A stretch of DNA of 64,000 bases from Algoriphagus sp. (GTDB taxonomy: Bacteria > Bacteroidota > Bacteroidia > Cytophagales > Cyclobacteriaceae): the NCBI RefSeq assembly GCF_013373065.1, contig NZ_JABXIN010000001.1, positions 217,652 to 281,651 on the forward strand. The letters are read 5' to 3'. The notes beneath the pieces were generated by a model that was not told the origin of the DNA, made no database searches, and saw nothing but the letters and a program-made list of their open reading frames with translations. Position numbers and translations under genes: made by a program. Position 1 is the stretch's first letter; every line of letters starts with the position of its first letter. Of this stretch, positions 51,746 to 59,508 are shown one piece after another.

Positions 51746-53014
51746 TTAATTGAATTCCGCAATTACTTTTTCAATGATATCACAGCATTCATGCAGTTGT
51801 TCTTCTGTCATCACCAAAGGAGGTGCGAAACGAATAATGTTTCCATGAGTAGGCTTTGCCAGTAGTCCATTTTCAGCCAGTTTCATACAAATGTCCCAAG
51901 CTGTAGTACTATCCTCACTGTCATTTATGACCACGGCATTCAACAGTCCTTTTCCACGGACAAGTTTTGCAATTGCATACTTCTCAACCATCTTTTGCAT
52001 CCGCTCCCGAAACAACTTCCCCAGCTTGCGTGCATTTTGTGCGAGCTTTTCATCCCGCACCACTTCTAAAGCAGCGAGCGCTACTTTCGTCCCCAATGGA
52101 TTCCCTCCAAAAGTGGACCCATGTTGGCCAGGCTTTATGACATCCATGATTTCCTTATCCGTCAAGACGGCAGATACAGGATAAAACCCTCCTGAAATGG
52201 CTTTCCCCAAAATCAGCATATCCGGTTTGGTATAGGTTTCTTGTCGCTCACAGTGTCCTTCGCAAGTGCAATTGCCACACACCGCCAACAAAGAGCCGGT
52301 TCGGGCAATACCAGTTTGGATCTCATCCGCAATAAACAATACATTTTTTTCAGCACATGCTTCTTTCACTTTCCGAACATAATCATCTGCCGGTGTATAA
52401 ACCCCTGCCTCTCCCTGAATAGGCTCCACGAGAAAAGCTACAACGGAAGGATCTTTCAAAGCCTCTTTTAAGGCATCAATATTATTATAAGGTATTCGGA
52501 CAAAGCCTTCTGTGTAAGGCCCAAAATTTTTCCTGGCGTTTGCATCATTTGAAAAAGAAATAATTGTAGTCGTTCGACCATGAAAATTATTTTCAGCAAC
52601 GATTATCTTGGCCTGGTTTTCGGCTATTCCTTTTCGTTCATAGCCCCATTTTCTTGCAATTTTGATTGCGGTCTCTACACCTTCTGCTCCCGTATTCATG
52701 GGAAGCACCTTATCAAAGCCAAAGTATTCCGTGATATATTTTTCAAATGGACCTAATACATCATTATGAAAAGCCCTGGAGGTTAGCGTCAATTTTCCAG
52801 CTTGCTCGATTAAGGCATTCTGGATGCGAGGATGACAATGACCTTGATTTACCGCGGAATAAGCAGAAAGAAAGTCATAGTATCGCTTTCCTTCTACATC
52901 CCAAAGAAAAACCCCTTCGCCTCTGGACAACACTACAGGTAAAGGATGGTAATTATGTGCACCGTATTGGTCTTCGAGAGAAATGGCTTGATGGCTAGAA
53001 GTAATAGTCTCCAT
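51746..53014 (-). CDS. rocD: Ornithine--oxo-acid transaminase
   Basis: A 422-residue class III aminotransferase from the ATG at 53014 (METITSSHQ); 27 in-frame codons upstream show no conservation. It converts ornithine and 2-oxoglutarate to glutamate semialdehyde. PLP-Lys271 is in LILGKAISGG and the pyridine-contact Asp in LFIADEIQTGIARTG. HHHGRTTT-like region reads NFHGRTTTIISFSND near 143-157. A four-cysteine insert (Cys246, 249, 251, 255, CGNCTCEGHC) replaces the ordinary loop after ARTGSLLA, as seen in other Bacteroidota. Cys positions suggest metal binding. It is divergent from the DUF5522 gene. Confidence 0.93.
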   Translation of the reverse strand: METITSSHQAISLEDQYGAHNYHPLPVVLSRGEGVFLWDVEGKRYYDFLSAYSAVNQGHCHPRIQNALIEQAGKLTLTSRAFHNDVLGPFEKYITEYFGFDKVLPMNTGAEGVETAIKIARKWGYERKGIAENQAKIIVAENNFHGRTTTIISFSNDANARKNFGPYTEGFVRIPYNNIDALKEALKDPSVVAFLVEPIQGEAGVYTPADDYVRKVKEACAEKNVLFIADEIQTGIARTGSLLAVCGNCTCEGHCERQETYTKPDMLILGKAISGGFYPVSAVLTDKEIMDVIKPGQHGSTFGGNPLGTKVALAALEVVRDEKLAQNARKLGKLFRERMQKMVEKYAIAKLVRGKGLLNAVVINDSEDSTTAWDICMKLAENGLLAKPTHGNIIRFAPPLVMTEEQLHECCDIIEKVIAEFN

Positions 53015-53083
53015 GAATTTTTGTAATTTTGGGCTGTTAAAATTGACTCTCGCAAATATAACAATTGCCTTACAGCCCTTCTT

Positions 53084-53242
53084 ATGAAAAGCCAAAAGAA
53101 TAGCGGGAAGCTTCCAACGCTAGAACCTGGGGACTATTATTTCAACGAGCAAGGGCTTATGGTATTTACTGAAAAATATCATCGGAAGCGAGGATACTGC
53201 TGTGGAAGCGGGTGTAAGCATTGCCCTTATCCAAAAGGGTAA
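53084..53242 (+). CDS. DUF5522 family small protein
   Basis: A 52-residue protein, too short for usual ORF cut-offs. It reads MKSQKNSGKLPTLEPGDYYF, then NEQGLMVFTEKYHRKRGYCC and GSGCKHCPYPKG. The run MVFTEKYHRKRGYCCGSGCKHCPY is the DUF5522 hallmark, with four cysteines and a His likely binding zinc or iron-sulfur. Conserved through Bacteroidota; function unknown. Divergent from rocD (70 bp between starts). Confidence 0.88.
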   Translation: MKSQKNSGKLPTLEPGDYYFNEQGLMVFTEKYHRKRGYCCGSGCKHCPYPKG

Positions 53243-53267
53243 AAACTCAGGCAATATTTTCTAGGGC

Positions 53268-53301
53268 TTTGTTGTTAATTCCCAAAAAGTTCCGATATTT
53301 G
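53268..53301 (+). promoter_or_regulatory. Promoter of the rpmB-rpmG operon
   Basis: -33 element TTTGTTG (53268-53274) and -7 element GATATTTG (53294-53301, TAnnTTTG expected with one mismatch), with 19 nt between TTG and the -7 box. The start codon of rpmB is at 53343, giving a leader of about 35 nt. Confidence 0.68.
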
Positions 53302-53342
53302 CAGACTCATTAGTGAAACGCATACATTTACGATACTGAATC

Positions 53343-53585
53343 ATGGCAAAAGTTTGTGACATTACCGGAAAAAGACCTCAAGTAGGTAACAATGTGTCCC
53401 ATGCTAATAACAAGACCAAGCGTAGATTTTACCCAAATCTTCATAAGAAAACCTTCTATGTTCCAGAGGAGGATGCTTGGATTACATTGAAAGTTAGCAC
53501 CAAAGCATTGAAGACGATTAATAAAAAAGGTATCTCTGCGGTATTGAAAGAAGCGCAGGATAATGGAATGATCGTAATCAAATAA
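53343..53585 (+). CDS. rpmB: 50S ribosomal protein L28
   Basis: An 80-residue L28 starting [20 protein letters not shown], with the typical [18 protein letters not shown]. First gene of the rpmB-rpmG-DUF4295 operon that precedes ftsY, an order conserved in Bacteroidota. Confidence 0.98.
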   Translation: MAKVCDITGKRPQVGNNVSHANNKTKRRFYPNLHKKTFYVPEEDAWITLKVSTKALKTINKKGISAVLKEAQDNGMIVIK

Positions 53586-53614
53586 TAAAGTCTCGGCGAT
53601 AAACATTCAGAAAG

Positions 53615-53797
53615 ATGGCTAAGAAAGGAAATAGAGTACAAGTGATTTTGGAGTGCACAGAGCACAAAGACTCTGGCATGCCAGGTACCTCTCGGTACAT
53701 CACCACTAAAAACAGAAAGAACACGACCGAGCGATTGGAATTGAAAAAATTCAATCCTATCCTTAAGAAAGTCACTGTTCATAAAGAAATTAAATAA
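53615..53797 (+). CDS. rpmG: 50S ribosomal protein L33
   Basis: A 60-residue L33 reading [20 protein letters not shown] and ending [18 protein letters not shown]. It has only the single Cys at 14, not the four Cys of the zinc-binding form, so it is the zinc-free type. Second gene of the operon. Confidence 0.97.
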   Translation: MAKKGNRVQVILECTEHKDSGMPGTSRYITTKNRKNTTERLELKKFNPILKKVTVHKEIK

Positions 53798-53831
53798 TCT
53801 AAGCCGGAGTAATCCGTAAACGAAAGAAGAT

Positions 53832-53984
53832 ATGGCTAAGAAAGTAGTAGCAACCCTGAAAAAAGAAGGCGGTGTGACTTACGCCAAGGTAATCCGTGCG
53901 GTTAAATCTGATAAAACCGGCGCTTATACCTTCAAAGAAGAAATGGTACCTACCACAATGGTTCAGGAAACTTTGAAAAAATAA
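53832..53984 (+). CDS. DUF4295 family protein
   Basis: A 50-residue basic protein: MAKKVVATLKKEGGVTYAKV, then IRAVKSDKTGAYTFKEEMVP, then TTMVQETLKK. It matches DUF4295, almost always encoded after rpmB and rpmG in Bacteroidota and probably a small ribosome-associated protein. It is below common ORF length limits. A terminator follows. Confidence 0.9.
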   Translation: MAKKVVATLKKEGGVTYAKVIRAVKSDKTGAYTFKEEMVPTTMVQETLKK

Positions 53985-54010
53985 TTTGCCAACGGCATCG
54001 TAATGCATTT

Positions 54011-54046
54011 AAGTCCCTCTGTACTTCGGTCAGTAGGGACTTTTTT
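54011..54046 (+). terminator. Terminator with UUCG loop before ftsY
   Basis: Outer stem AAGTCCCT with AGGGACTT (54011-54018 and 54035-54042), inner stem CTG(T)AC with GTCAG closing a TTCG loop, then a T run. It ends the ribosomal operon 31 bp before ftsY. Confidence 0.88.
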
Positions 54047-54072
54047 ATTATTTTCCATCAAAAATTCACATC

Positions 54073-55029
54073 ATGGGAATCTTTGGATTATTCTCGAAAG
54101 AAAAGAAGGAAAGCCTGGATCAGGGTTTACAAAAATCCAATCAATCTATTTTTTCCAAACTCAGTAAAGCTGTCGTTGGAAAATCAAAGGTAGACGAAGA
54201 GGTTTTAGACGAACTTGAAGAAATCCTTATCACATCTGATGTAGGGGTTGATACGACCATTAAAATCATTGAAAGGATCGAAGAGCGCGTTGCCCGTGAT
54301 AAATACCTCAACACTGAAGAATTGGATACAATCCTTCGAGAAGAAATTATCGCACTCTTGGAAGAAAACAATTCACAGGACTTTTTGGATTTTGATATTC
54401 CTGAGGATCAGAAGCCCTATGTCATTATGGTTGTCGGTGTCAATGGAGTTGGAAAAACAACAACCATTGGGAAATTAGCTAATCTTTTCAAAAGCAATGG
54501 CAAATCCGTAATCCTAGGTGCGGCCGATACCTTCCGGGCCGCTGCCGTAGATCAATTGATTCTTTGGGGAGAGCGAGTTGGAGTTCCTGTCGTTTCACAC
54601 GGAATGAATACTGATCCGGCTTCCGTTGCCTTTGATACTGTCAAGCTCGGAAAAGAGCAAGGAGCAGATGTGATCATTATAGATACAGCAGGGAGACTTC
54701 ACACCAAAGTCAACCTCATGAATGAGCTCTCAAAAATCAAACGCGTTATGCAGAAGTTTATTCCTGATGCGCCACATGAGATCTTATTGGTATTAGACGG
54801 ATCAACAGGACAGAATGCCTTTATACAGGCAAAGGAATTTACAAAAGCAACCGAAGTAAGTTCATTAGCCATCACCAAATTAGATGGTACTGCCAAAGGT
54901 GGAGTAGTGATCGGAATTTCAGACCAATTTAAAATCCCCGTGAAATACATTGGTGTGGGAGAGAAAATGAGCGATTTACAGATTTTCAATCGAAAGGAAT
55001 TCGTAGACTCACTTTTCTCGAAAAAATAA
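54073..55029 (+). CDS. ftsY: Signal recognition particle receptor FtsY
   Basis: A 318-residue FtsY, the GTPase that docks SRP-ribosome complexes on the membrane. The NG domain carries the P-loop GVNGVGKTT at 122-130, the insertion-box region ADTFRAAAVDQL, DTAGR near 199-203, and TKLDGTAKGG near 275-284. The N-terminal A domain is short (a basic/hydrophobic stretch MGIFGLFSKEKKESLD), as is usual in this phylum. A terminator hairpin separates it from the ribosomal genes, so it has its own promoter, and another follows its stop. Confidence 0.97.
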   Translation: MGIFGLFSKEKKESLDQGLQKSNQSIFSKLSKAVVGKSKVDEEVLDELEEILITSDVGVDTTIKIIERIEERVARDKYLNTEELDTILREEIIALLEENNSQDFLDFDIPEDQKPYVIMVVGVNGVGKTTTIGKLANLFKSNGKSVILGAADTFRAAAVDQLILWGERVGVPVVSHGMNTDPASVAFDTVKLGKEQGADVIIIDTAGRLHTKVNLMNELSKIKRVMQKFIPDAPHEILLVLDGSTGQNAFIQAKEFTKATEVSSLAITKLDGTAKGGVVIGISDQFKIPVKYIGVGEKMSDLQIFNRKEFVDSLFSKK

Positions 55030-55052
55030 TCTCTTCTGACACTCACAAATAG

Positions 55053-55078
55053 ATCCCTGTTCTGCAGGGATTTTTTTT
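55053..55078 (+). terminator. Terminator of ftsY
   Basis: Stem ATCCCTG (55053-55059) with CAGGGAT (55065-55071), 5-nt loop, then a run of nine T. Confidence 0.9.
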
Positions 55079-55118
55079 TGAAAATTCTTGAACCTTTCAT
55101 TTTCTTTTCCGTAATTCA

Positions 55119-55143
55119 ATATGATATCAAATTAATATCATAT
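55119..55143 (+). promoter_or_regulatory. Perfect inverted repeat at the start of the SPFH gene
   Basis: ATATGATAT (55119-55127) and its exact complement ATATCATAT (55135-55143) flank a 7-nt spacer, 4 bp before the SPFH start codon. Half-site centres are 16 bp apart, a plausible spacing for a ribbon-helix-helix dimer pair. The third gene of this operon encodes an RHH protein, so autoregulation is suggested. This is inference from position. Confidence 0.6.
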
Positions 55144-55147
55144 CAAT

Positions 55148-55996
55148 ATGGAAAAAATAATCAAACCATCGTCCGGGTACCTGATTCTCCTTTTGGATCT
55201 TATTATGATCCCATTGGTACCTTATTCATTTTTGAATGGACTCCCAATCTTAGGAGTAGCCAGCGTTCTAGTCTTCATCCTGCTCATACCAGGCTACTTT
55301 ATTGTCGAGCCAAATAAGGCTATGGTCTTGTTACTCTTTGGTGATTATAAGGGCACGGTGAAAGCCAACGGCTTTTTCTGGGTTAACCCATTTATGACCA
55401 AAAAGAAAATTTCTTTGCGAGTAAGAAACTTTGAAAACAAGCCTCTTAAAGTCAACGACAAAATTGGAAACCCAGTCATGATTGGAACGATCGTAGTTTG
55501 GCAAGTGGAAGACACCTTCAAAGCCACTTTCGATGTAGAGGACTACGAAAACTTTGTACACTTACAATCAGATGCCGCAGTCAGAAAAATGGCTGGTTTG
55601 TATCCGTATGACAATTTTGAAGATGAGGATGCTGAAGTTACACTTCGGTCCGGGGTAGAAGAGGTAAACCATTCACTGGAAAAGGAGATTTCAGAACGAT
55701 TGCACCATGCAGGAATCAAAGTGATTGAAGCTCGGATTTCTCACTTGGCTTACGCCTCTGAAATTGCTTCAGCCATGCTTCAGCGTCAGCAAGCTACTGC
55801 TATTGTAGCTGCACGTCAGAAAATCGTTGAGGGTGCTGTAGGAATGGTAGAGATGGCTCTTGAGGATCTTAAAGTAAAAGACATCATCGAGTTTGATGAA
55901 GAGAAAAAAGCAACCATGGTTTCCAACCTAATGGTAGTTCTTTGTTCGGATAAAAGTGCAAACCCAGTCTTGAATGTAGGTACTTTAAATCAATAA
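55148..55996 (+). CDS. SPFH-domain (flotillin-like) protein
   Basis: A 282-residue membrane protein of the SPFH/prohibitin superfamily. Two close hydrophobic segments (about residues 10-57) are followed by the SPFH domain, with GYFIVEPNKAMVLLLFGDYKG near 51-71 and VRSGVEEVNHSL-like signatures (TLRSGVEEVNHSLEKEISER near 178-197). A coiled coil and AI/EV-rich stretch near ISHLAYASEIASAMLQRQQA completes the family pattern. Such proteins oligomerise in membranes and organise lipid microdomains or proteases. It is first in a three-gene module with a PH-like membrane protein (2 bp downstream) and an RHH protein. Confidence 0.85.
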   Translation: MEKIIKPSSGYLILLLDLIMIPLVPYSFLNGLPILGVASVLVFILLIPGYFIVEPNKAMVLLLFGDYKGTVKANGFFWVNPFMTKKKISLRVRNFENKPLKVNDKIGNPVMIGTIVVWQVEDTFKATFDVEDYENFVHLQSDAAVRKMAGLYPYDNFEDEDAEVTLRSGVEEVNHSLEKEISERLHHAGIKVIEARISHLAYASEIASAMLQRQQATAIVAARQKIVEGAVGMVEMALEDLKVKDIIEFDEEKKATMVSNLMVVLCSDKSANPVLNVGTLNQ

Positions 55997-55998
55997 AA

Positions 55999-56502
55999 AT
56001 GGCACGGCAGGTATTCAATGAGAGCCAAACATACCGAGGCACCTGGATCATGTACTTGATTTTGATGACCGAAATTCCCATGGTTATCTTGGTTTTCACC
56101 ATTATGAAAAGCCAAAACTCAGATCCAACAGAAATGGCGATGGCCATAGCAGCGATTTTCGGAATTGTTGGGCTTACCTTCCTGCTACTCATGAATATCC
56201 GATTAGACAGCAGGATCGATGAAGTTGGCATTCATTATCGGTTTATTCCATTTATCAACAAGTGGCGGACCATTCCCAAAAGCCAAATCCGATCCATAGA
56301 AGTCATCAGCTACTCACCTATCAGTGATTTTGGAGGCTGGGGAATAAAGGGTAACCGTACCACGAAAGCATACAGTATCATTGGAGATAAGGGGCTTTCT
56401 ATTCTAGCCGGTGAAAAAAAGAAAATAATGATCGGGACTCAGAAAGACGCAGAATTGAAAGCCTTTTTGAACTATTGGCAGGAGGAAGATTTCAATGAGT
56501 AA
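55999..56502 (+). CDS. Membrane protein with PH-like domain (DUF6141-like)
   Basis: A 167-residue protein with two membrane helices (about 15-36 and 47-69) and a soluble strand-rich C-terminal part: GIHYRFIPFINKWRTIPKSQIRSIEV, then GWGIKGNRTTKAYSIIG and GLSILAGEKKKIMIGTQK. This fits small bacterial PH-like (bPH) modules and the DUF6141 group; the family name is a guess. It is sandwiched between the SPFH gene (2 bp upstream) and the RHH gene, whose start overlaps its end by 8 bp, so it is part of a coupled module. Confidence 0.75.
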   Translation: MARQVFNESQTYRGTWIMYLILMTEIPMVILVFTIMKSQNSDPTEMAMAIAAIFGIVGLTFLLLMNIRLDSRIDEVGIHYRFIPFINKWRTIPKSQIRSIEVISYSPISDFGGWGIKGNRTTKAYSIIGDKGLSILAGEKKKIMIGTQKDAELKAFLNYWQEEDFNE

Positions 56503-56677
56503 AAAGAAAGCATTTGCGCTTCGGATCAGCGAAGAAACCATGAAAGCTATTGAAAAATGGGCTGCCGATGAATTCCGCAGTACCAATGGACAGCTGGAAT
56601 GGATTATTCGAGAAGCTTTGAAAAAAGCCAATCGGCTTCCAAAGAAAGGAGAAAGTGAAGAGGACCTTTCTGAATAA
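56495..56677 (+). CDS. Arc-like ribbon-helix-helix DNA-binding protein
   Basis: A 60-residue Arc/MetJ-type protein. The N-terminal strand is KKAFALRIS (3-11), helix A is EETMKAIEKWAADEF, and helix B is TNGQLEWIIREALKKANRL; a short charged tail follows. RHH dimers bind DNA through the paired strands. The start lies 8 bp inside the PH-like gene. The likely operator is the inverted repeat at 55119-55143, at the front of the module. No toxin gene is adjacent, so it is not a classical toxin-antitoxin pair. Confidence 0.85.
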   Translation: MSKKKAFALRISEETMKAIEKWAADEFRSTNGQLEWIIREALKKANRLPKKGESEEDLSE

Positions 56678-56736
56678 ACCCAACTTTCTTTTCTTATCTA
56701 TTTGATTTTCATAATTTTATACAAACCTTTCCAATT

Positions 56737-57105
56737 ATGAAATATTTAAAAATCGGACTCGGAGGTTTTCTTCTTGTGGCTGTGTTTTTTCTGACACCAA
56801 ACCAATCGTCAGGACAAAGCATTGAACCTACCAAAGAAGAACTTAAAGATGCCAAAGCAGCTGAAAAGTATGAAAAGGCAAAAGAAAAATTAGCTAAGAA
56901 TGAGGAAAAGCTAAAAAAGGCAAAGAAAAAGCTTCAGAATAGTCGAGATAAATTTAACAAGTCCAACACAGCCGGAAAGCTTTCTCCAAAACAAGTTTCG
57001 AGCGAGACTAAATCGATCCAAAGGCAAGAAAAGCAAGTAGAGAAGCTGGAAAAAGAAATTGAAAAACTAAAAGAACAAATCAAGGAATATGAAGAAGGCG
57101 GGTAA
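56737..57105 (+). CDS. Secreted Lys/Glu-rich coiled-coil protein
   Basis: A 122-residue protein with a signal peptide (cleavage after SSGQ, about residue 27). The rest is almost entirely Lys/Glu/Ala heptads (KAAEKYEKAKEKLAKNEEKL, later EKQVEKLEKEIEKLKEQIKE) with a short loop containing NTAGKLSPKQ, giving a helical hairpin. A periplasmic coiled-coil role is likely; no family recognised. The terminator's loop contains its stop codon (57103-57105). Confidence 0.68.
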   Translation: MKYLKIGLGGFLLVAVFFLTPNQSSGQSIEPTKEELKDAKAAEKYEKAKEKLAKNEEKLKKAKKKLQNSRDKFNKSNTAGKLSPKQVSSETKSIQRQEKQVEKLEKEIEKLKEQIKEYEEGG

Positions 57106-57117
57106 CACCGCCTTTTT
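57095..57117. terminator. Bidirectional terminator with the stop codon in its loop
   Basis: Stem AAGGCGG (57095-57101) with CCGCCTT (57108-57114); the loop includes the TAA of the coiled-coil gene. A T run follows on the plus strand, and the TolC gene's stop is at 57117 on the other. Confidence 0.8.
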
Positions 57118-58592
57118 TATTCTGATTTGTACAACAATTCTTGATTCTCAAAATCAAATAATGTCAGGGCTCGCAATTCATAATAGGCCAGCCAATAATC
57201 CTTCAAAGCACTGAAGTAGGCTCTTCTGTTGGTATCTTTTTCGTTTTGAGCAATAGAAAGGTCGGTGATCGACACATTGCCTGATTGATAGCGCTTAATA
57301 GCGATTTCATATCTCCTTTGAGCTACCTCGTCAGAAACTTTGGTCACCTGAAGTCGCTCTCGGATCATTAAGAAATTCTTCACTTTCGTAAAGATCTCCT
57401 GCTCAAAATTAATTTCATCTTGCTGAACGGTATATTCAACTAGTTGCTGATTAGCTTCAGCTTGAGCCAATCTTGCCTTATTTCTCCCCCAATCTAAAAT
57501 GGGGACAGAAAACCCTAAACTAACCAAGGCCTGCGTATTGGGATTTTGGTAAATGTCCCTCCAAGCAAAGGCTGCATTATTGTATCCATAACTTGCATTC
57601 AACTGAACGGCAAATCGCTCACCTTTCGCCTGAGCCATCAATGCTTCAGCTTCAATCTTTCTCCGCTGGAAACCTAATGCCTCTGCCCTGTTTTGAAAAG
57701 CCAATTCAATCGCGTCATCCACATTAACCTCAAAAAAAGGGACTTCCTCAGGGGATTCAAGCTCAATTTCTGTATTTGGATCCAAGCCAATAAATGATTT
57801 TACAGCCAAAGCGGAGCTCTCCAAATCCAACTTAGCCTGAGCCAAATCCTGCCGAGCTTGTAAAACCTGTAGCTCAACCTGGAGCAACTTATCTTCAAAG
57901 GTCGTCCCAAGTTCATAGCGTGCTTTTTCGATTGAAAAAATCTCCTCAGTATTGGTTAGGTTTTGCTGTGCAATTCCAACATTAACTTGAGCTAGGAGGT
58001 AATCAAAGAACAATTGACTCACGAAAAAGGATACCTCTTCCATTTCTTGCACATATTCCCGTTTACTTTCCTCAAATAGAAGGGGTTGAATTTTTTTATC
58101 CCATTTGTAGGGATTATAAGCAAACAAAGGTTGTTGAAAACGAACATTTACCGGAACCCCTGACCATCGTGTCTGTATATCATCAGGACCAGCCAAAAAA
58201 TTATCAAACCGATTGGTTGATGTATTGACGGAAATAACGCCTCCTGTGGGAGAGATCACCTGTTGAAGCCCCAATTCCAAGTCCATAAAATTTTGCTGAA
58301 CTTCGAGAAATTCAATAGAACCGTCTGGCTGGGTAATGCTATTAAATGACTGGGAATAGCTTGGAATGGTTCCATTTAATCGGAGCTGAGGATTATAATT
58401 CGATCGAAATAATCGGTATTGCCAATAGCGATTTTCACGGCGGGTCTTGGCTCGGAGAGAGGCAGGAGACCGATCTTTTGCACGTTGAACCATTTCATAT
58501 AATGTATAGCTCACTGTTTCTTGCCCCAAGCTTTCAAAAGTAAATAAGCCGAAAAGATGAAGAGTAATGATGACAGTCGAAAAGCGTTTCAT
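57117..58592 (-). CDS. TolC-family outer-membrane efflux protein
   Basis: A 491-residue TolC homologue with a signal peptide ending near ESLGQE. The internal duplication appears as two coiled-coil halves, with motifs such as VNVGIAQQNLTNTEEIFSIEKARYELGTTFEDKLLQVELQ and RYEIAIKRYQSGNVSITDLSIAQNEKD, the latter being the standard second-half signature. It would form a trimeric tunnel linked to an inner membrane pump. No adaptor or RND/ABC pump gene is adjacent; the ABC exporters at 27.6 and 40.0 kb are possible but unproven partners. Confidence 0.93.
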   Translation of the reverse strand: MKRFSTVIITLHLFGLFTFESLGQETVSYTLYEMVQRAKDRSPASLRAKTRRENRYWQYRLFRSNYNPQLRLNGTIPSYSQSFNSITQPDGSIEFLEVQQNFMDLELGLQQVISPTGGVISVNTSTNRFDNFLAGPDDIQTRWSGVPVNVRFQQPLFAYNPYKWDKKIQPLLFEESKREYVQEMEEVSFFVSQLFFDYLLAQVNVGIAQQNLTNTEEIFSIEKARYELGTTFEDKLLQVELQVLQARQDLAQAKLDLESSALAVKSFIGLDPNTEIELESPEEVPFFEVNVDDAIELAFQNRAEALGFQRRKIEAEALMAQAKGERFAVQLNASYGYNNAAFAWRDIYQNPNTQALVSLGFSVPILDWGRNKARLAQAEANQQLVEYTVQQDEINFEQEIFTKVKNFLMIRERLQVTKVSDEVAQRRYEIAIKRYQSGNVSITDLSIAQNEKDTNRRAYFSALKDYWLAYYELRALTLFDFENQELLYKSE

Positions 58593-58740
58593 AGGTATCT
58601 AAATTTTGAAAATAATTCAACTAAATTAATGATAGTACCTCCATCAACCAACAAGAGCGGAATAGAAAGGTGTGAAAAATTCCTAAATCTCTTCTTAAAA
58701 CAAATGGACAGAAAAATCAGGATACCTAAATTGCATCGCC

Positions 58741-59508
58741 ATGATCAAACAAACCATTTCCTTTGTTATTCGATATGTACCAAGGCCACTTTTACAACGA
58801 GTGAGCCCTTTGGTAATGAAGTTTTTTGCTTGGAAAAATAAAGGAAAAGGAGTCGAATGTCCCATTTGCCATTCTGAATTCAAACAGTTTTTACCCTATG
58901 GCCGGCAAGCTCGAGAAAACGCTCTTTGCCCAACTTGCCTTTCTTTGGAACGTCATCGGTTAATGTGGCTTTTTTTAAAAGAGAAAACCAACTTCTTTAC
59001 GGACAAGCTTCGCGTACTTCACATTGCACCGGAGCATTGTTTTCTAGAGTTGTTTGAAGCGCTTCCTAATTTGGATTACGTCACTGCTGATTTAGAATCC
59101 CCATTAGCCAAAGTAAAAATGGATGTGCATGACATCCCCTTTCCAGAGAATTCATTTGATGTCATTTTTTGTAACCATGTATTGGAACATGTAGAAAGTG
59201 ATTTAAAAGCATGTTCCGAATTCAATCGGGTACTCAAGCCTTCCGGATGGGGAGTAATTCAATCCCCGATCTATGATCTAGAAAAAACTTTGGAAGATCC
59301 CACTGTGACTGCCCCAGCTGAGCGTGAAAAACTATTTGGGCAGCGGGATCATGTACGAAAGTACGGAAAGGATTACGCGGCCCGACTCCGGGAATCGGGA
59401 TTGGCTATCGAAGAAAATCGCTTTGTTGAAAGTTTACCCGAAGAGCAAATAATAAAATATGCCCTTCCTCCTAATGAGATTGTCTTTGTTTGTCGAAAAG
59501 GGAATTAA
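58741..59508 (+). CDS. Class I SAM-dependent methyltransferase with N-terminal zinc ribbon
   Basis: A 255-residue methyltransferase. The N-terminus has a probable zinc ribbon, CPICHSEF...LCPTCLSLERHRL (about 40-77). The Rossmann core includes VLHIAPEHCFLELFE near 95-109, the SAM acidic loop YVTADLESP near 115-123, and the post-II motif FDVIFCNHVLEHVESDL near 138-154. The FNRVLKPSGWGVI stretch is typical of methyltransferase type 11 enzymes that modify lipids, sugars or small molecules. It is convergent with the GT2 gene and shares a TTAA of overlapping stop codons at 59505-59508. Confidence 0.88.
   Translation: MIKQTISFVIRYVPRPLLQRVSPLVMKFFAWKNKGKGVECPICHSEFKQFLPYGRQARENALCPTCLSLERHRLMWLFLKEKTNFFTDKLRVLHIAPEHCFLELFEALPNLDYVTADLESPLAKVKMDVHDIPFPENSFDVIFCNHVLEHVESDLKACSEFNRVLKPSGWGVIQSPIYDLEKTLEDPTVTAPAEREKLFGQRDHVRKYGKDYAARLRESGLAIEENRFVESLPEEQIIKYALPPNEIVFVCRKGN

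Noticed and set aside
56495..56677. RHH protein as antitoxin of a toxin-antitoxin pair
   Set aside because: No small toxin-like gene is adjacent; the partners are an SPFH protein and a PH-like membrane protein.
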